Shown here: positions 26,212 through 34,378 of the stretch, piece after piece
How the letters are laid out: each line of letters starts with the position of its first letter
Position numbering within the stretch: the first letter of the stretch is position 1
Assembly (NCBI GenBank): GCA_947626585.1
Contig: CANQSU010000002.1
Span: forward strand, 1 to 42,808
DNA length: 42,808 nucleotides
Direction: 5' to 3'
Source: an uncultured Oscillospiraceae bacterium
Lineage (GTDB): Bacteria > Bacillota > Clostridia > Oscillospirales > Oscillospiraceae
Made by a program: the position numbers and the translations under genes
Notes under the pieces: model-generated
The model's database searches: none
What the model saw: only the letters and a program-made list of their open reading frames with translations
What the model was told of the DNA's origin: nothing

Positions 26212-27249
26212 TTACCGTGTCAAGAACATCACCCCATTCTGAACACGCTCCCGCCAGTAATCCAGAAGATCGTGCATGGTCTTTTCAAAGGGGATCTGGG
26301 GCTCCCAGCCGGTGTGGGCTTTGAACTTACGGCAGTCAGGCACCTGCAGGTCAGCGTCAATGGGGCGAAGGCGTTCAGGGTCGACAACAACGCTGATCTT
26401 GTCCTTCATCGGGGAATAGGACATCAATGTGTTGAGCGTATCACCCACCTCGCAGGTATAGGAGCCTCCAATGTTGTAGTACTCACCGGGGACGGGGTCG
26501 ATGGTAACCAGCATGTAATAAGCCCGGACGGCATCGCGGACATCCGCGTATGTGCGCAAAGATTTCAGATTCCCGACCTTGACCACCGGCTCGATCATAC
26601 CGGCCTCGATCATGGCGATCTGCTTGGCAAACGTGGATTCGTGAAACACGTCCCCGCGTCGGGGACCGGTATGGGTAAACATGCGGGTGGTCATAACGGT
26701 CATGCCGTAAGCCTCCGCGTAGTAGCGGCCCAGAAGATCGGTCCCGACCTTGGAAATCGCATAGGGCGAGGCGGGATGGAAGGGACACTCCTCGTGGATA
26801 CCCGTCTCCGGCTTTTTCGCGGCGGGGATCTTACCGAACACCTCCGAGGAGGCGCAGACATGTATTACCGGCTTGTAAGCCGGATCATTCACCATCTCGT
26901 GATGGATCGCCTCCAGGAGCCGGCAAGTCCCGAGAATATTGGTATTCAGCGTGTCGATCGGCGCTGTAAAGCTGGTGAGAGGGTAACTCTGAGCCGCCAG
27001 ATGGAACACATAGTCCGGCCGCGCCTGTTCGATCACGTGTATAAGGGAGACCTGGTCATTCAGGTCCGCGTATTCAAAATACAGTCTGTCGTGATTGTTC
27101 GCACGCTCAAGCAGATGCTGTACATTGTCCAGCGGACTGCGCCAGCGGCAAACGCCGCATACATCCCAGTCCGTGTTCTCAAGAAGGAAATCCGCCAAGT
27201 GGGATCCGACCATGCCGGTAACACCGGTTATCAAGGCTTTATTTCTCAT
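26212..27249 (-). CDS. GDP-sugar 4,6-dehydratase (GMD/DmhA-like), copy 2
   Basis: This 345-residue paralogue of the gene at 12628-13644 has near-identical blocks: ALITGVTGMVGSHLADFLLE, VCASSEVFGKIPAAKKPETG, YAISKVGTDLLGRYYAEAYG and GPRRGDVFHESTFAKQ. It carries a small insertion (HHEMVNDPAYKP) that copy 1 lacks. The start codon ATG follows GGAGAGCG and overlaps the preceding reductase gene by 11 bases. The two copies may serve two different deoxy-sugars, or reflect a duplicated heptose module. The substrate (GDP-mannose or GDP-heptose) is inferred from gmhA/hddA neighbours. Confidence 0.87.
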   Translation of the reverse strand: MRNKALITGVTGMVGSHLADFLLENTDWDVCGVCRWRSPLDNVQHLLERANNHDRLYFEYADLNDQVSLIHVIEQARPDYVFHLAAQSYPLTSFTAPIDTLNTNILGTCRLLEAIHHEMVNDPAYKPVIHVCASSEVFGKIPAAKKPETGIHEECPFHPASPYAISKVGTDLLGRYYAEAYGMTVMTTRMFTHTGPRRGDVFHESTFAKQIAMIEAGMIEPVVKVGNLKSLRTYADVRDAVRAYYMLVTIDPVPGEYYNIGGSYTCEVGDTLNTLMSYSPMKDKISVVVDPERLRPIDADLQVPDCRKFKAHTGWEPQIPFEKTMHDLLDYWRERVQNGVMFLTR

Positions 27250-28108
27250 TTTTTACGCTCTCCATTTCTTGCTTGAAAATATAAGTAAAATTATCCAGCT
27301 CCAGTATTTTGTAATCACTCATATACAGACTGGTCATTTGAGTGATACCCGAGCGGTTTTGGAAGAAGCTGTCGTCCGGGCGACACGCCTCATATTGCAG
27401 TTTACCATGATAAAGGCGGTTGATCTCATCCGCTATACGCACGCGGCTGACAAGCTCCGGCCCGGCCATGTTCAGCACCCACGGCGTGTATTTTTCCCAA
27501 TTTGTTATCAGCCACAGAATAGTTTTCAGAACACAGCCGAGGGTGATACAATTACGGTAGAAAGGATGGTACACCTCGGCAGTTTGCCTCTTCTCCATGC
27601 ATTTCAAGCAGTATGTAACGAACCGGTCCTTTGCCGACACAACATATGATAGACGGATTGCCTTAAAGCCGCTTTCACTTTTAAAACGATCCTCAACGGC
27701 TTTCTTCATTTTGCCGTAGGGAGTGTTCGCCCGCGTAGGGGATACCTCCGTATAGACCTCTCCCGGAATATCGCCAAATACCGCGTCGCTTGACAGGAAC
27801 AGGACCCTGCATTTTCGAACCAACGCCTCGTCAATGACCCTTGTCGTGCCGGTAACATTTACGCTCCACGCCAGTTCAAAATCCGAGGCACATTTATCCG
27901 GGCTGGATATGGCCGCTGTAAAAATCACCTGATCGATTCCGTCAAAAACACTGTAATCAAATTGCTCCGGACGGGATAAGTCCAGAAGCAGGTCTTCCCC
28001 CGGCTCCGGTCCGATCCTAATTAGCCGCTCAACTGCGGGCTCCTCCTGGAGTTTATTGTACAAAGCCCTGCCGATGTAGCCGGACCCGCCAATTATCGCA
28101 ATACGCAT
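27239..28108 (-). CDS. NAD(P)-dependent sugar reductase/epimerase (RmlD/SDR family)
   Basis: This 289-residue extended SDR starts MRIAIIGGSGYIGRALYNKL (GxxGxxG). VLFLSSDAVFGDIPGEVYTE carries the catalytic serine region, and NTPYGKMKKAVEDRFKSE carries the Tyr-x3-Lys pair (about 130-134). RmlD-type proteins reduce a 4-keto nucleotide sugar; here the likely substrate is the product of the adjacent GMD-like enzyme, giving a 6-deoxy sugar. Placed between gmhA copy 2 and the dehydratase in a tight run (3-base gap upstream, 11-base overlap downstream). Function is inferred from fold and context. Confidence 0.82.
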   Translation of the reverse strand: MRIAIIGGSGYIGRALYNKLQEEPAVERLIRIGPEPGEDLLLDLSRPEQFDYSVFDGIDQVIFTAAISSPDKCASDFELAWSVNVTGTTRVIDEALVRKCRVLFLSSDAVFGDIPGEVYTEVSPTRANTPYGKMKKAVEDRFKSESGFKAIRLSYVVSAKDRFVTYCLKCMEKRQTAEVYHPFYRNCITLGCVLKTILWLITNWEKYTPWVLNMAGPELVSRVRIADEINRLYHGKLQYEACRPDDSFFQNRSGITQMTSLYMSDYKILELDNFTYIFKQEMESVKNEK

Positions 28109-28111
28109 CCC

Positions 28112-28768
28112 TTATCCCCTCTCCCCAAAGAAGTACTCTTCCAGCATCAGGCACAGGCAATGATAGACCGGCAGATGGAGTTCTTGAATCTTGTATGTCT
28201 CCGTCTCAGGTACGCAGATACATACATCGGCAAATTCCGAAAGCCTGCTATCTCTTTTGCCCGTGAGCCCAATCACCTTCAGATTTTTCGCCCTTGCGAC
28301 TGTGGCGGCATAGAGGACATTTTTGCTGTTTCCTGAAGTGGATATTCCTAAAAACACATCTTCTGGTTTGCCGTATCCGTTTACCTGCTGGGCAAAGCAC
28401 AGCTGTGGGTCGCAATCATTCATATAGGCTGTCGATAACGCCAGGTGACCGTCGAGAGCGATGGCGGGTAAGGCCATTTGAAGGTTCGCGCTAAGTACGG
28501 ATCCCAGCTCCGGCTGGCTGTCCAACAGCGCGGATGAAAAGTCCGCGTCGACTTTCCTCTTCAGTACGAACCCTTTCATAAGCTCGCCAACTATGTGTTC
28601 CGCGTCCGCCGCGGAGCCGCCGTTTCCGGCGATCAGAAGCTTTCCGCCCTCCGAATAGCTGTCGCGAATGATCTCGTACGCCTGTACTATCGCTACTTCG
28701 CAAGACTCCAAAAGTGGATACCGCCGGAGCAACTCTTCTATGAACTTTTTCTCTCTTTCACTCATCAT
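28112..28768 (-). CDS. gmhA: D-sedoheptulose-7-phosphate isomerase, second copy
   Basis: This 218-residue SIS-domain protein has GKLLIAGNGGSAADAEHIVG (about 42-61), FLGISTSGNSKNVLYAATVA (about 139-158) and VIGLTGKRDSRL. It is clearly homologous to the copy at 10972-11601 but diverged, and it keeps the phosphosugar-binding loops, so it should be active. Two in-frame ATGs occur (28768 and 28765), with the first overlapping the end of the truncated hddC. With hddA copy 2 it forms the second heptose module. Confidence 0.9.
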   Translation of the reverse strand: MMSEREKKFIEELLRRYPLLESCEVAIVQAYEIIRDSYSEGGKLLIAGNGGSAADAEHIVGELMKGFVLKRKVDADFSSALLDSQPELGSVLSANLQMALPAIALDGHLALSTAYMNDCDPQLCFAQQVNGYGKPEDVFLGISTSGNSKNVLYAATVARAKNLKVIGLTGKRDSRLSEFADVCICVPETETYKIQELHLPVYHCLCLMLEEYFFGERG

Positions 28769-28979
28769 AAGAACAGCTTCCCATCTTTTCAGTGAACTCC
28801 ATCAACGATCTTACTGTCATATCCTGTCCGTATATCTCATTAAAATCCTGTTCTTTCAAGTACCTGATCTCCCGCTCCAGTATAGATATCCCTTTTATCG
28901 GGACCATGGGCCTCGGGATGTCTTTTGTGACTGAGGCAAGCCGTGTGCCTTTCCCACCGGTCATCATCACGGTCTTCAT
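28758..28979 (-). pseudogene. Truncated heptose-1-phosphate guanylyltransferase (hddC remnant)
   Basis: Only the first 50 residues of a nucleotidyltransferase remain: MKTVMMTGGKGTRLASVTKD, then RPMVPIKGISILEREIRYLK. They are followed by some 23 residues that do not look like this family. Full proteins need about 230 residues for substrate binding and catalysis, so this one is dead or only a leader. The frame stays open and overlaps gmhA by 11 bases, so it may persist because it keeps translation coupled. The missing activity can come from the bifunctional gene at 9717. Confidence 0.82.
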
Positions 28980-29995
28980 TATTGCTTTATCCTCTGCTCA
29001 TACTGTTCAGGAGAGTAGTGTATGACCCTGCTACCGCCATTTTCAAATCTGAACGGGATCTCCAGAAGGCCATTTAGAGCCTGCCGGACCGAATTCTGGT
29101 TCTCCGGCCTTACATAAAACAGCAGGAAACCGCCGCCGCCCGCGCCCAGAAGCTTTCCGCCCAGCGCCCCGGCCGACAGACCTCTCTCGTACAAGCTGTC
29201 GATGCTTTCTGTTGATACGACCCTGCTTGTCCCCCGCTTCAGCCTCCAGGTGTAATCCAGCAGTCGTCCGAAGTCGTCAATATCCGCCTTCCTGTCCGTA
29301 AGTATCTTCTCCGCCTCACCCACAAGTCCGTACATCTCCCTCAGTCTCGATAGCTTGTCCTCCGAATGTGAGGCGGTTGCCTTCTGGACATCTGAAGAAA
29401 ATCTGGTAAAGCCAGTAAAGAACATCATCAGGTTATTGTTCAGCTGTTCTCTCCTCTCGGGGGATATTATAATCGGGAGTACCTCATATCCGTCGGCGGT
29501 AAAATTGATTCTGTTCAAGCCCCCATACGCGGCGGCAATTTGATCCTGCCAGCCACCAGCCTCTTTACACAACACCCGCTCAAGGTAGATCGCTTCATCC
29601 GCAAGCTTTTTCTTGTCGGCATATTTCCCCTTTAAAGCGTAAAATGCGTTCAACATTCCCACAGCGAAGGAACTGCTTGTCCCCAGACCGGAACGGGCCG
29701 GCAGGTCCGCGTCGTAGGTGAGCCGCAACTCATGCATGTCAAGCATCTTCATAGCGTTACGGATGGCCGGATGTTCAATATCATCCACACGGTTTATCCG
29801 CTCCGTTTTCGAGTATGTAATATCCGTAGAGTACTCAAAAAACGGCGGAAGATGTCGGACCGTGACATAGCAGTATTTGTCAAATGTTGTGGACAAAACA
29901 GCTCCACCATATTCTCTGAAATATTCCTCCATGTCTGTTCCACCGCCGAAAAAGGACATGCGGAATGGTGTCTGTGTAATGATCAGACATATCAC
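28979..29995 (-). CDS. hddA: D-glycero-alpha-D-manno-heptose-7-phosphate kinase, second copy
   Basis: This 338-residue GHMP kinase is paralogous to 11598-12608 across its whole length: IITQTPFRMSFFGGGTDMEE, PARSGLGTSSSFAVGMLNAF and LGGKLLGAGGGGFLLFYVRP. The start is odd. The family begins at the residue encoded by the CTG or ATC after GTG-ATA-TGT, and the track's GTG abuts AAGGAA with almost no spacing, so the true start codon may be a non-standard one a few codons later. It ends exactly where the hddC remnant begins. Confidence 0.9.
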   Translation of the reverse strand: MICLIITQTPFRMSFFGGGTDMEEYFREYGGAVLSTTFDKYCYVTVRHLPPFFEYSTDITYSKTERINRVDDIEHPAIRNAMKMLDMHELRLTYDADLPARSGLGTSSSFAVGMLNAFYALKGKYADKKKLADEAIYLERVLCKEAGGWQDQIAAAYGGLNRINFTADGYEVLPIIISPERREQLNNNLMMFFTGFTRFSSDVQKATASHSEDKLSRLREMYGLVGEAEKILTDRKADIDDFGRLLDYTWRLKRGTSRVVSTESIDSLYERGLSAGALGGKLLGAGGGGFLLFYVRPENQNSVRQALNGLLEIPFRFENGGSRVIHYSPEQYEQRIKQ

Positions 29996-30007
29996 TTCCT
30001 TCCAATT

Positions 30008-30412
30008 TTACTTCTTTCCCTCTGACTCACAAGGCGTGTCCTCAGCGCTCAATTTTTCCAGTATATTCAAAGTGTGGTCCAACGCCCTGATTACATGTAA
30101 ATGATAATTGTTTATTTCTCCCACGATTGGCTCAATAAGGAATCTTCCCAATTTTCGGATAACGCGTTTTATAAAAATGACTACCAGTGTCATAGCCTTA
30201 TGGTGAGTTTTTAAATCCCGGTCATAATGGATTTCTCTCTTCTTAAGTGTTTCCAGTTCCCTTTTAAGGGATGCAAGCTCTGCCCTTATGTCATCAGGAT
30301 TGCCAAAAATAACCTGTTCAAATGCCGGGATATTCTCCATTTCCCCGCGTGAAGAAATCTCACCTTTTATCGTCTCAGTAACCTGATTTACATCGGGATT
30401 TACAATGTCCAT
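30008..30412 (-). CDS. Small coiled-coil protein of unknown function
   Basis: This 134-residue protein is unrecognised. A charged heptad segment (DIRAELASLKRELETLKKRE, about 44-65) is followed by a moderately hydrophobic, basic stretch (AMTLVVIFIKRVIRKLGRFL, about 78-97) that could lie on or in the membrane. It lies 10 bases after a GT4 gene and just before hddA copy 2, so it is probably co-transcribed. The layout recalls short coiled-coil scaffolds beside glycosyltransferases, and the C-terminal basic helix resembles the corresponding part of the larger coiled-coil protein at 22889 (RFLRKLMNC...). No function is claimed. Confidence 0.65.
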   Translation of the reverse strand: MDIVNPDVNQVTETIKGEISSRGEMENIPAFEQVIFGNPDDIRAELASLKRELETLKKREIHYDRDLKTHHKAMTLVVIFIKRVIRKLGRFLIEPIVGEINNYHLHVIRALDHTLNILEKLSAEDTPCESEGKK

Positions 30413-30422
30413 GGGTCAACCT

Positions 30423-31490
30423 CTATACGATTTGTTTGAAATATTCCAGAAAATCGTTCTCCACTTTCTGCGGTTGGAAACTTTCCAATCTTTTTCTCTG
30501 CCCCGAAATGATTCGCTCGCGCATAGTCTTGTCATCTGTCAACCGCTTAATCCATTCTCCAATCAGCCGCGGATCCTTGTCGTCCAGCAGTACGCCACAC
30601 CCGTCCAATGTCCCCGAAATGGCCGCTGCCCGATAGGCTATAATCGGCAAGTCAAAAAACATAGCCTCTACGAGCGGGACACAAAACCCCTCATGTTCGC
30701 TCATACACAGAAAGATGTTCGCGCTTCTATAAATCGCAATAAGTTGCGCGAAACTGATATGTCCCGGAAATATCACATCCTGCGTACCAAGCACGTCTAA
30801 ATACTCATGCAACGCATCAGCATAATCCGTCACACTAACAGCCCCAACCAAAATCAACCGTGAACGGTAATTGATGTATTTTTTATAATAAGTAAAAGCT
30901 CTAATAACATCTTCCTGTTTCTTGTTGGGCGCCAGCCGTCCTACAAAGAGAATATTGATCCATCCATCGCCATACCGCTTCAACGTTTCCATGTCCGGCG
31001 GTGCCGTATAATCCTTAAATGGAATCAAGCATGAAGGCATAACCCATATCTGATTCGCTGAGTATCCCATCGCGATAAGGTCCCGCATGCTGAATTCGGA
31101 AAATGTGATACATTTTTCCACAACATTGGACAACTGCTTCACCTGATCCAGTCCTCGCCGGGTCTCATTTGCCATCTGGACGTCATATGGCTCAAAAAAT
31201 GATGGAGGGGTAATATTGTGGTACATCAATATTTTGCGGCATCTCCATGTTTTCAGCTTTAAGTTCAACGGTGACCCATCCGACAAATGATAAATCATCA
31301 AATCGTTTTCTTTCGGTGTTCGGAGGCAAAACAAGTGCTTAGCCGTATCGCGCGGGTAACGGTCATCTATAACCTGCGCATAGATTTCCGTGGAATAGCC
31401 GGCTTTTTGGAGAATAGCTTTCATGGCAACCGCGTGGTATCCAATTGCGTCTCCATAGGCCAGATTTCCAAGCACCTGAATAACTCTCAT
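30423..31490 (-). CDS. GT4 glycosyltransferase (paralogue of 21714-22790)
   Basis: This 355-residue GT-B enzyme starts MRVIQVLGNLAYGDAIGYHA. ILMYHNITPPSFF lies in the acceptor half, ILFVGRLAPNKKQEDVIRAF (about 180-200) follows, and the catalytic block is FLCMSEHEGFCVPLVEAMFF with E-x7-E. The ATG at 31490 is preferred over the TTG one codon earlier because AAGGGCGG is well placed. Strong resemblance to the gene at 21714 implies a duplication within the element. Confidence 0.88.
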   Translation of the reverse strand: MRVIQVLGNLAYGDAIGYHAVAMKAILQKAGYSTEIYAQVIDDRYPRDTAKHLFCLRTPKENDLMIYHLSDGSPLNLKLKTWRCRKILMYHNITPPSFFEPYDVQMANETRRGLDQVKQLSNVVEKCITFSEFSMRDLIAMGYSANQIWVMPSCLIPFKDYTAPPDMETLKRYGDGWINILFVGRLAPNKKQEDVIRAFTYYKKYINYRSRLILVGAVSVTDYADALHEYLDVLGTQDVIFPGHISFAQLIAIYRSANIFLCMSEHEGFCVPLVEAMFFDLPIIAYRAAAISGTLDGCGVLLDDKDPRLIGEWIKRLTDDKTMRERIISGQRKRLESFQPQKVENDFLEYFKQIV

Positions 31491-31513
31491 CAAACCGCCC
31501 TTCTCTCACCGTT

Positions 31514-32617
31514 TCAATTCAGAAGTGAATAATAAACGCCCTTTAAAATCTCTGCTGATCTGTCCCACGAAAAGAGCTTTGCTCTTTCCAACCCATGGTT
31601 ACAAAGTTCAGCTGCGTAATCCGGCTTGCTGATAACGCGCCAAAGACCCTCCGCAATGCTCTCAACAGAGGTCGGGTCCACATAGCACGCCGCATCACCC
31701 GCTACCTCAGGGAGTGAAGCCGCCCGCGAACAAACCACAGGCGTTCCAAATGACATCGCCTCCAACGGTGGGATTCCAAATCCCTCATACAGAGACGGAA
31801 ATACAAAAGCGGTAGCATTTACATATAAGGCTCTTTTCTCCGCATTAGAAACATACCCGCGAAAAACAATATCCTGTCTACAACATATACTCTCGGCTGT
31901 CTTGTATATGTTCTCGCAATTCCATCCGCGGCCGCCCGCTAATACCAGCTTGTGAGGTATATTTGTCTCTCGCTTTAGCAGCTCAAAGGCCCGTAACAGT
32001 CTCACAATATTCTTTCTCGGCTCTATTGCCCCTAAATATAATATATACGGATCGCATATTCTATTTTCGACAGCCGCAGTCGTCGCCTGAACCCCAGACG
32101 CGGCCGCGGGAACTACAATGATGCGCTCCGGTGGCACGTCTAAGAGTTCCTCAATCTCTCTTTTTGAGAATTGAGAACTCGTCACAATCAATTGGCTTCT
32201 CTCAACGCTATACATAATCCCATTGCGGATACGGCGAAGATTTGTAGCACTGACCGTTTCCGGGTAACGCTGATAGGTCATATCATGAATGGTTGTTATA
32301 ACGGTTCCAGTTATTCTGGGTGGCACTATATAATTGAAAAAATGCGTTACATCTGCCGGAGGGAACATCCAGGAATAACGAATAGGGACAACATTCCAAA
32401 TTCTCCTGTATACTCCATATGACATGAATCTATTTTCCTCGACCGCCATATCAATTCCGGTCAATTCTTCCTTCTTTCTACGTCCTAAAATATTAAATAC
32501 ATTTCCCTGATAGACAATCTCCGCATCTGATACCATCCTCCGCGCAAGTTCATATGTATAGTTTCCAATCCCCGCACGGTTTCCACAACACGGTTGCAAC
32601 TCAAGAGCTACATTCAT
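31514..32617 (-). CDS. GT4 glycosyltransferase (mannosyltransferase-like)
   Basis: This 367-residue transferase has [14 protein letters not shown] near the N-terminus and [15 protein letters not shown] in the acceptor domain. [12 protein letters not shown] lies mid-protein, [20 protein letters not shown] at about 190-210, and [20 protein letters not shown] gives the E-x7-E motif. The pattern (HD in the acceptor domain, 'GxIEPRKN') is typical of bacterial mannosyl- or rhamnosyl-transferases of GT4. It begins immediately after the stop of the preceding GT4 with no gap, implying coupling. Donor unknown; a GDP-manno-heptose or GDP-mannose donor would fit the locus. Confidence 0.9.
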   Translation of the reverse strand: MNVALELQPCCGNRAGIGNYTYELARRMVSDAEIVYQGNVFNILGRRKKEELTGIDMAVEENRFMSYGVYRRIWNVVPIRYSWMFPPADVTHFFNYIVPPRITGTVITTIHDMTYQRYPETVSATNLRRIRNGIMYSVERSQLIVTSSQFSKREIEELLDVPPERIIVVPAAASGVQATTAAVENRICDPYILYLGAIEPRKNIVRLLRAFELLKRETNIPHKLVLAGGRGWNCENIYKTAESICCRQDIVFRGYVSNAEKRALYVNATAFVFPSLYEGFGIPPLEAMSFGTPVVCSRAASLPEVAGDAACYVDPTSVESIAEGLWRVISKPDYAAELCNHGLERAKLFSWDRSAEILKGVYYSLLN

Positions 32618-33733
32618 TTACAAAAGGAACTCCTCTATTATCTCGTTTAGCCTCTCCGCCGACAGCTCCCAGGAGAAGCGCTTGACATTCTCAAAGCCCA
32701 GGTCAATCAGGCCGTGGGCGTAATTTGTATCCGTAAGCACCCTTGCCATGCCGGCGCAAATGCTCTCCGCGTCGTAAGGGCCTACGAACTCCGCTCCGGC
32801 CCCCGCCACCTCGGGCAGGGATGAAACATTGCTGGCAACCACAGGCGTCCCGCACCGCTGGGCCTCTATGACCGGGATGCCGAAGCCCTCATAAAGCGTC
32901 GCGAAAACGAACAAGTCCGCCGCGGTATACAAGGCCGGCATGTCCTCGTCGGGGACAAAGCCCGTAAAGATAACGTCGTCACGATGCTTTATATCTCTCA
33001 GGGCGGCGTCCCTGTCGAATTTCCAGCCCTGCTCCCCGGTTATGGCCAGCTTATGGGGCAGGCCCGTCCGCTCCTTCATGAGGTCAAAGGCCCGGATCAT
33101 CCGCTCAAGATTTTTCCGGGGGTTATTGTTGCCCACGAAAAGTATGTATCTTTCCGGTAAGCCGTACCTCTCCCGAAGCTCCGAAAGGGTCCCTTCGTCG
33201 GTGACCCGGCCCATGTTGTCGGAGCAGGCCATGGGTATGACCCTTATCCTCTCCGGCAGCAGTCCCAGAAGCTTCACCATCTCACTTTTCGTAAACTCCG
33301 ATATGGCGAGGAAAAGCTCCGCCCGGTGGCATACATATTTATATTGGAGCCGCCACAGCAGTACCCTGGACCTTTTGTAGACCTCCGGCATCCGGAATAC
33401 CGCCAGATCCGTCACCAATGGGACCAGCTTGCAACTCTTAGGCAGAAAAAACGGTGTCTTGGAGTCCGTGGTCAGGAAGACGGAATCCTTGCAGTATTTT
33501 GGGCCCATCTGGAAAGTCTGGAAAAGCACCCGCTTCAGTCCCCGGCCGTACTCAATGGGAACTCGAACAATTTCCGCCCTGTCCCCCGCGTCCAGCTCCG
33601 GCGCGTCCGAGGTGAGAATTATCCGACACTCGTGTTCTGTCATGCGTGCAAAGGTCCCGAAAAGATCCCGGATCATGACCCCGATCCCCGAACTCCGAGG
33701 CTTGTACTGAAGCCCGTTGATGACTATCTTCAA
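32618..33733 (-). CDS. GT4 glycosyltransferase, first gene of the large cargo operon
   Basis: This 371-residue GT-B enzyme is similar in plan to its downstream neighbour: KIVINGLQYKPRSSGIGVMI at the start, VPLVTDLAVFRMPEVYKRSR, YILFVGNNNPRKNLERMIRA, and [20 protein letters not shown] with E-x7-E. I take the TTG at 33733 as the start: the residues before it in the track ORF are repetitive and unlike the family, and the TTG overlaps the TGA of a mini-ORF in the leader (TTGA), which suggests coupled translation. It is the first gene after the promoter at 33898-33926. This gene is GC-rich, unlike the next several genes. Confidence 0.88.
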   Translation of the reverse strand: MKIVINGLQYKPRSSGIGVMIRDLFGTFARMTEHECRIILTSDAPELDAGDRAEIVRVPIEYGRGLKRVLFQTFQMGPKYCKDSVFLTTDSKTPFFLPKSCKLVPLVTDLAVFRMPEVYKRSRVLLWRLQYKYVCHRAELFLAISEFTKSEMVKLLGLLPERIRVIPMACSDNMGRVTDEGTLSELRERYGLPERYILFVGNNNPRKNLERMIRAFDLMKERTGLPHKLAITGEQGWKFDRDAALRDIKHRDDVIFTGFVPDEDMPALYTAADLFVFATLYEGFGIPVIEAQRCGTPVVASNVSSLPEVAGAGAEFVGPYDAESICAGMARVLTDTNYAHGLIDLGFENVKRFSWELSAERLNEIIEEFLL

Positions 33734-33829
33734 CTCTCCCACCCCACTGTCATCTGTTCCTCCAACTGTCGGTTCAAAGTCTCCTCCGCCAACAGAAGGA
33801 CCCGGGCCTCGGCTTCGTATAGGACAGAA
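33730..33829 (-). other. Leader mini-ORF or gene remnant coupled to the first GT4
   Basis: In a different frame from the GT4, the leader reads YEAEARVLLLAEETLNRQLE and ends VGWES-stop, with the TGA overlapping the GT4 TTG. Two internal starts have good sites: a TTG after GGAGG and an ATG after GGAGG, giving 15- and 7-residue peptides. It may be the tail of a lost gene or a coupling leader. No family is recognised. Confidence 0.35.
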
Positions 33830-33897
33830 TAAAAAATATGTTAGAAATTTGCGCAAAAAATAGAGCGAAGTTTTTTCGATTTCGCACTTGCTGATAC

Positions 33898-33926
33898 ATA
33901 TTAGCACGAAATGCGAGACTTTGCAA
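33898..33926 (-). promoter_or_regulatory. Sigma-A-type promoter of the main cargo operon
   Basis: On the minus strand TTGCAA (33921-33926) and TAATAT (33898-33903) are 17 bases apart. It is the only clear promoter between the accessory ORFs and the first GT4 and gives a leader of about 160 bases. Just after the start lies a weak hairpin (GCGAA...TTCGC) followed by a run of six T, which could act as an attenuator. Confidence 0.72.
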
Positions 33927-34135
33927 CACAAAATGAAGAAAATACGGCTGGGAAGTTTCTGTGTAGGAGTCTATTTTTTATACATCTTTGTAATTCTGTC
34001 TTATTTGGGCGCTGCTCCCAATCCTTCCACCCGTCATACGTATCCCTGTCCGGAGGAAACGTATTTCATACTGACGGCCTCCTCTTTGGAACGGTCCGGG
34101 ACGTCATGTTGTCGTGTCACACTTTATGTGGCGAG
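33927..34135. other. Intergenic stretch between main promoter and accessory ORFs
   Basis: About 210 bases lie here with no convincing gene. On the minus strand there is an 11-codon frame (MKYVSSGQGYV-stop) behind a very good AGAGGAGG site, which looks like the beginning of a truncated gene. Nothing else is recognisable. Confidence 0.35.
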
Positions 34136-34378
34136 TTATCTCTGATTGTGTATAAGCAGTCCGGCGGTGAGGTCGACGAGGTCCTCTTCGCCGGATTCGA
34201 ACACCGCCACAAGATAGTCTCGTGAGCTGTACCGGGCATACAGGTTGGATAGATCAGTACCGTCCTTCTCCGCATTTGCCAGCCAGATCTCGACGACCTT
34301 CTTTTTTTCGCAAACATTTATCTCCAAAAAATCACGCTCCCACCGGCTATTTTCCACCGATGGGAGCGTTTTATTCAC
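34136..34378 (-). CDS. Small element-end protein of unknown function (accessory/RDF candidate)
   Basis: The 80-codon frame begins at a GTG overlapping the stop of the preceding small ORF (GTGA). Its conserved-looking part is VVEIWLANAEKDGTDLSNLY then YLVAVFESGEEDLVDLTAGL; I recall short proteins with this look near clostridial mobile elements but cannot name the family. An alternative start is the ATG at 34317 behind GGAGATAA. That frame differs from the protein frame by one base across a run of seven A, so eight A would give MFAKKKKVVEIWL. Small size and position at the end opposite the recombinase make it a candidate recombination directionality factor, without direct proof. Confidence 0.55.
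   Translation of the reverse strand: MNKTLPSVENSRWERDFLEINVCEKKKVVEIWLANAEKDGTDLSNLYARYSSRDYLVAVFESGEEDLVDLTAGLLIHNQR
34334..34369. terminator. Hairpin with A/T flanks near the right end (possible bidirectional terminator)
   Basis: ACGCTCCCACCGG pairs with a near-complementary CCGATGGGAGCGT across a short loop, with TTTTATT on one side and GATTTTTTGG on the other when read on the respective strands. It lies inside the first codons of the GTG-initiated small ORF. It could limit read-through from the spoVT promoter into the element. Confidence 0.6.

Noticed and set aside
33733-33931. N-terminal extension of the first GT4 as given by the ORF track
   Set aside because: The extension crosses the predicted promoter and transcript start and is not GT4-like; the TTG at 33733 fits the family start and overlaps a mini-ORF stop.
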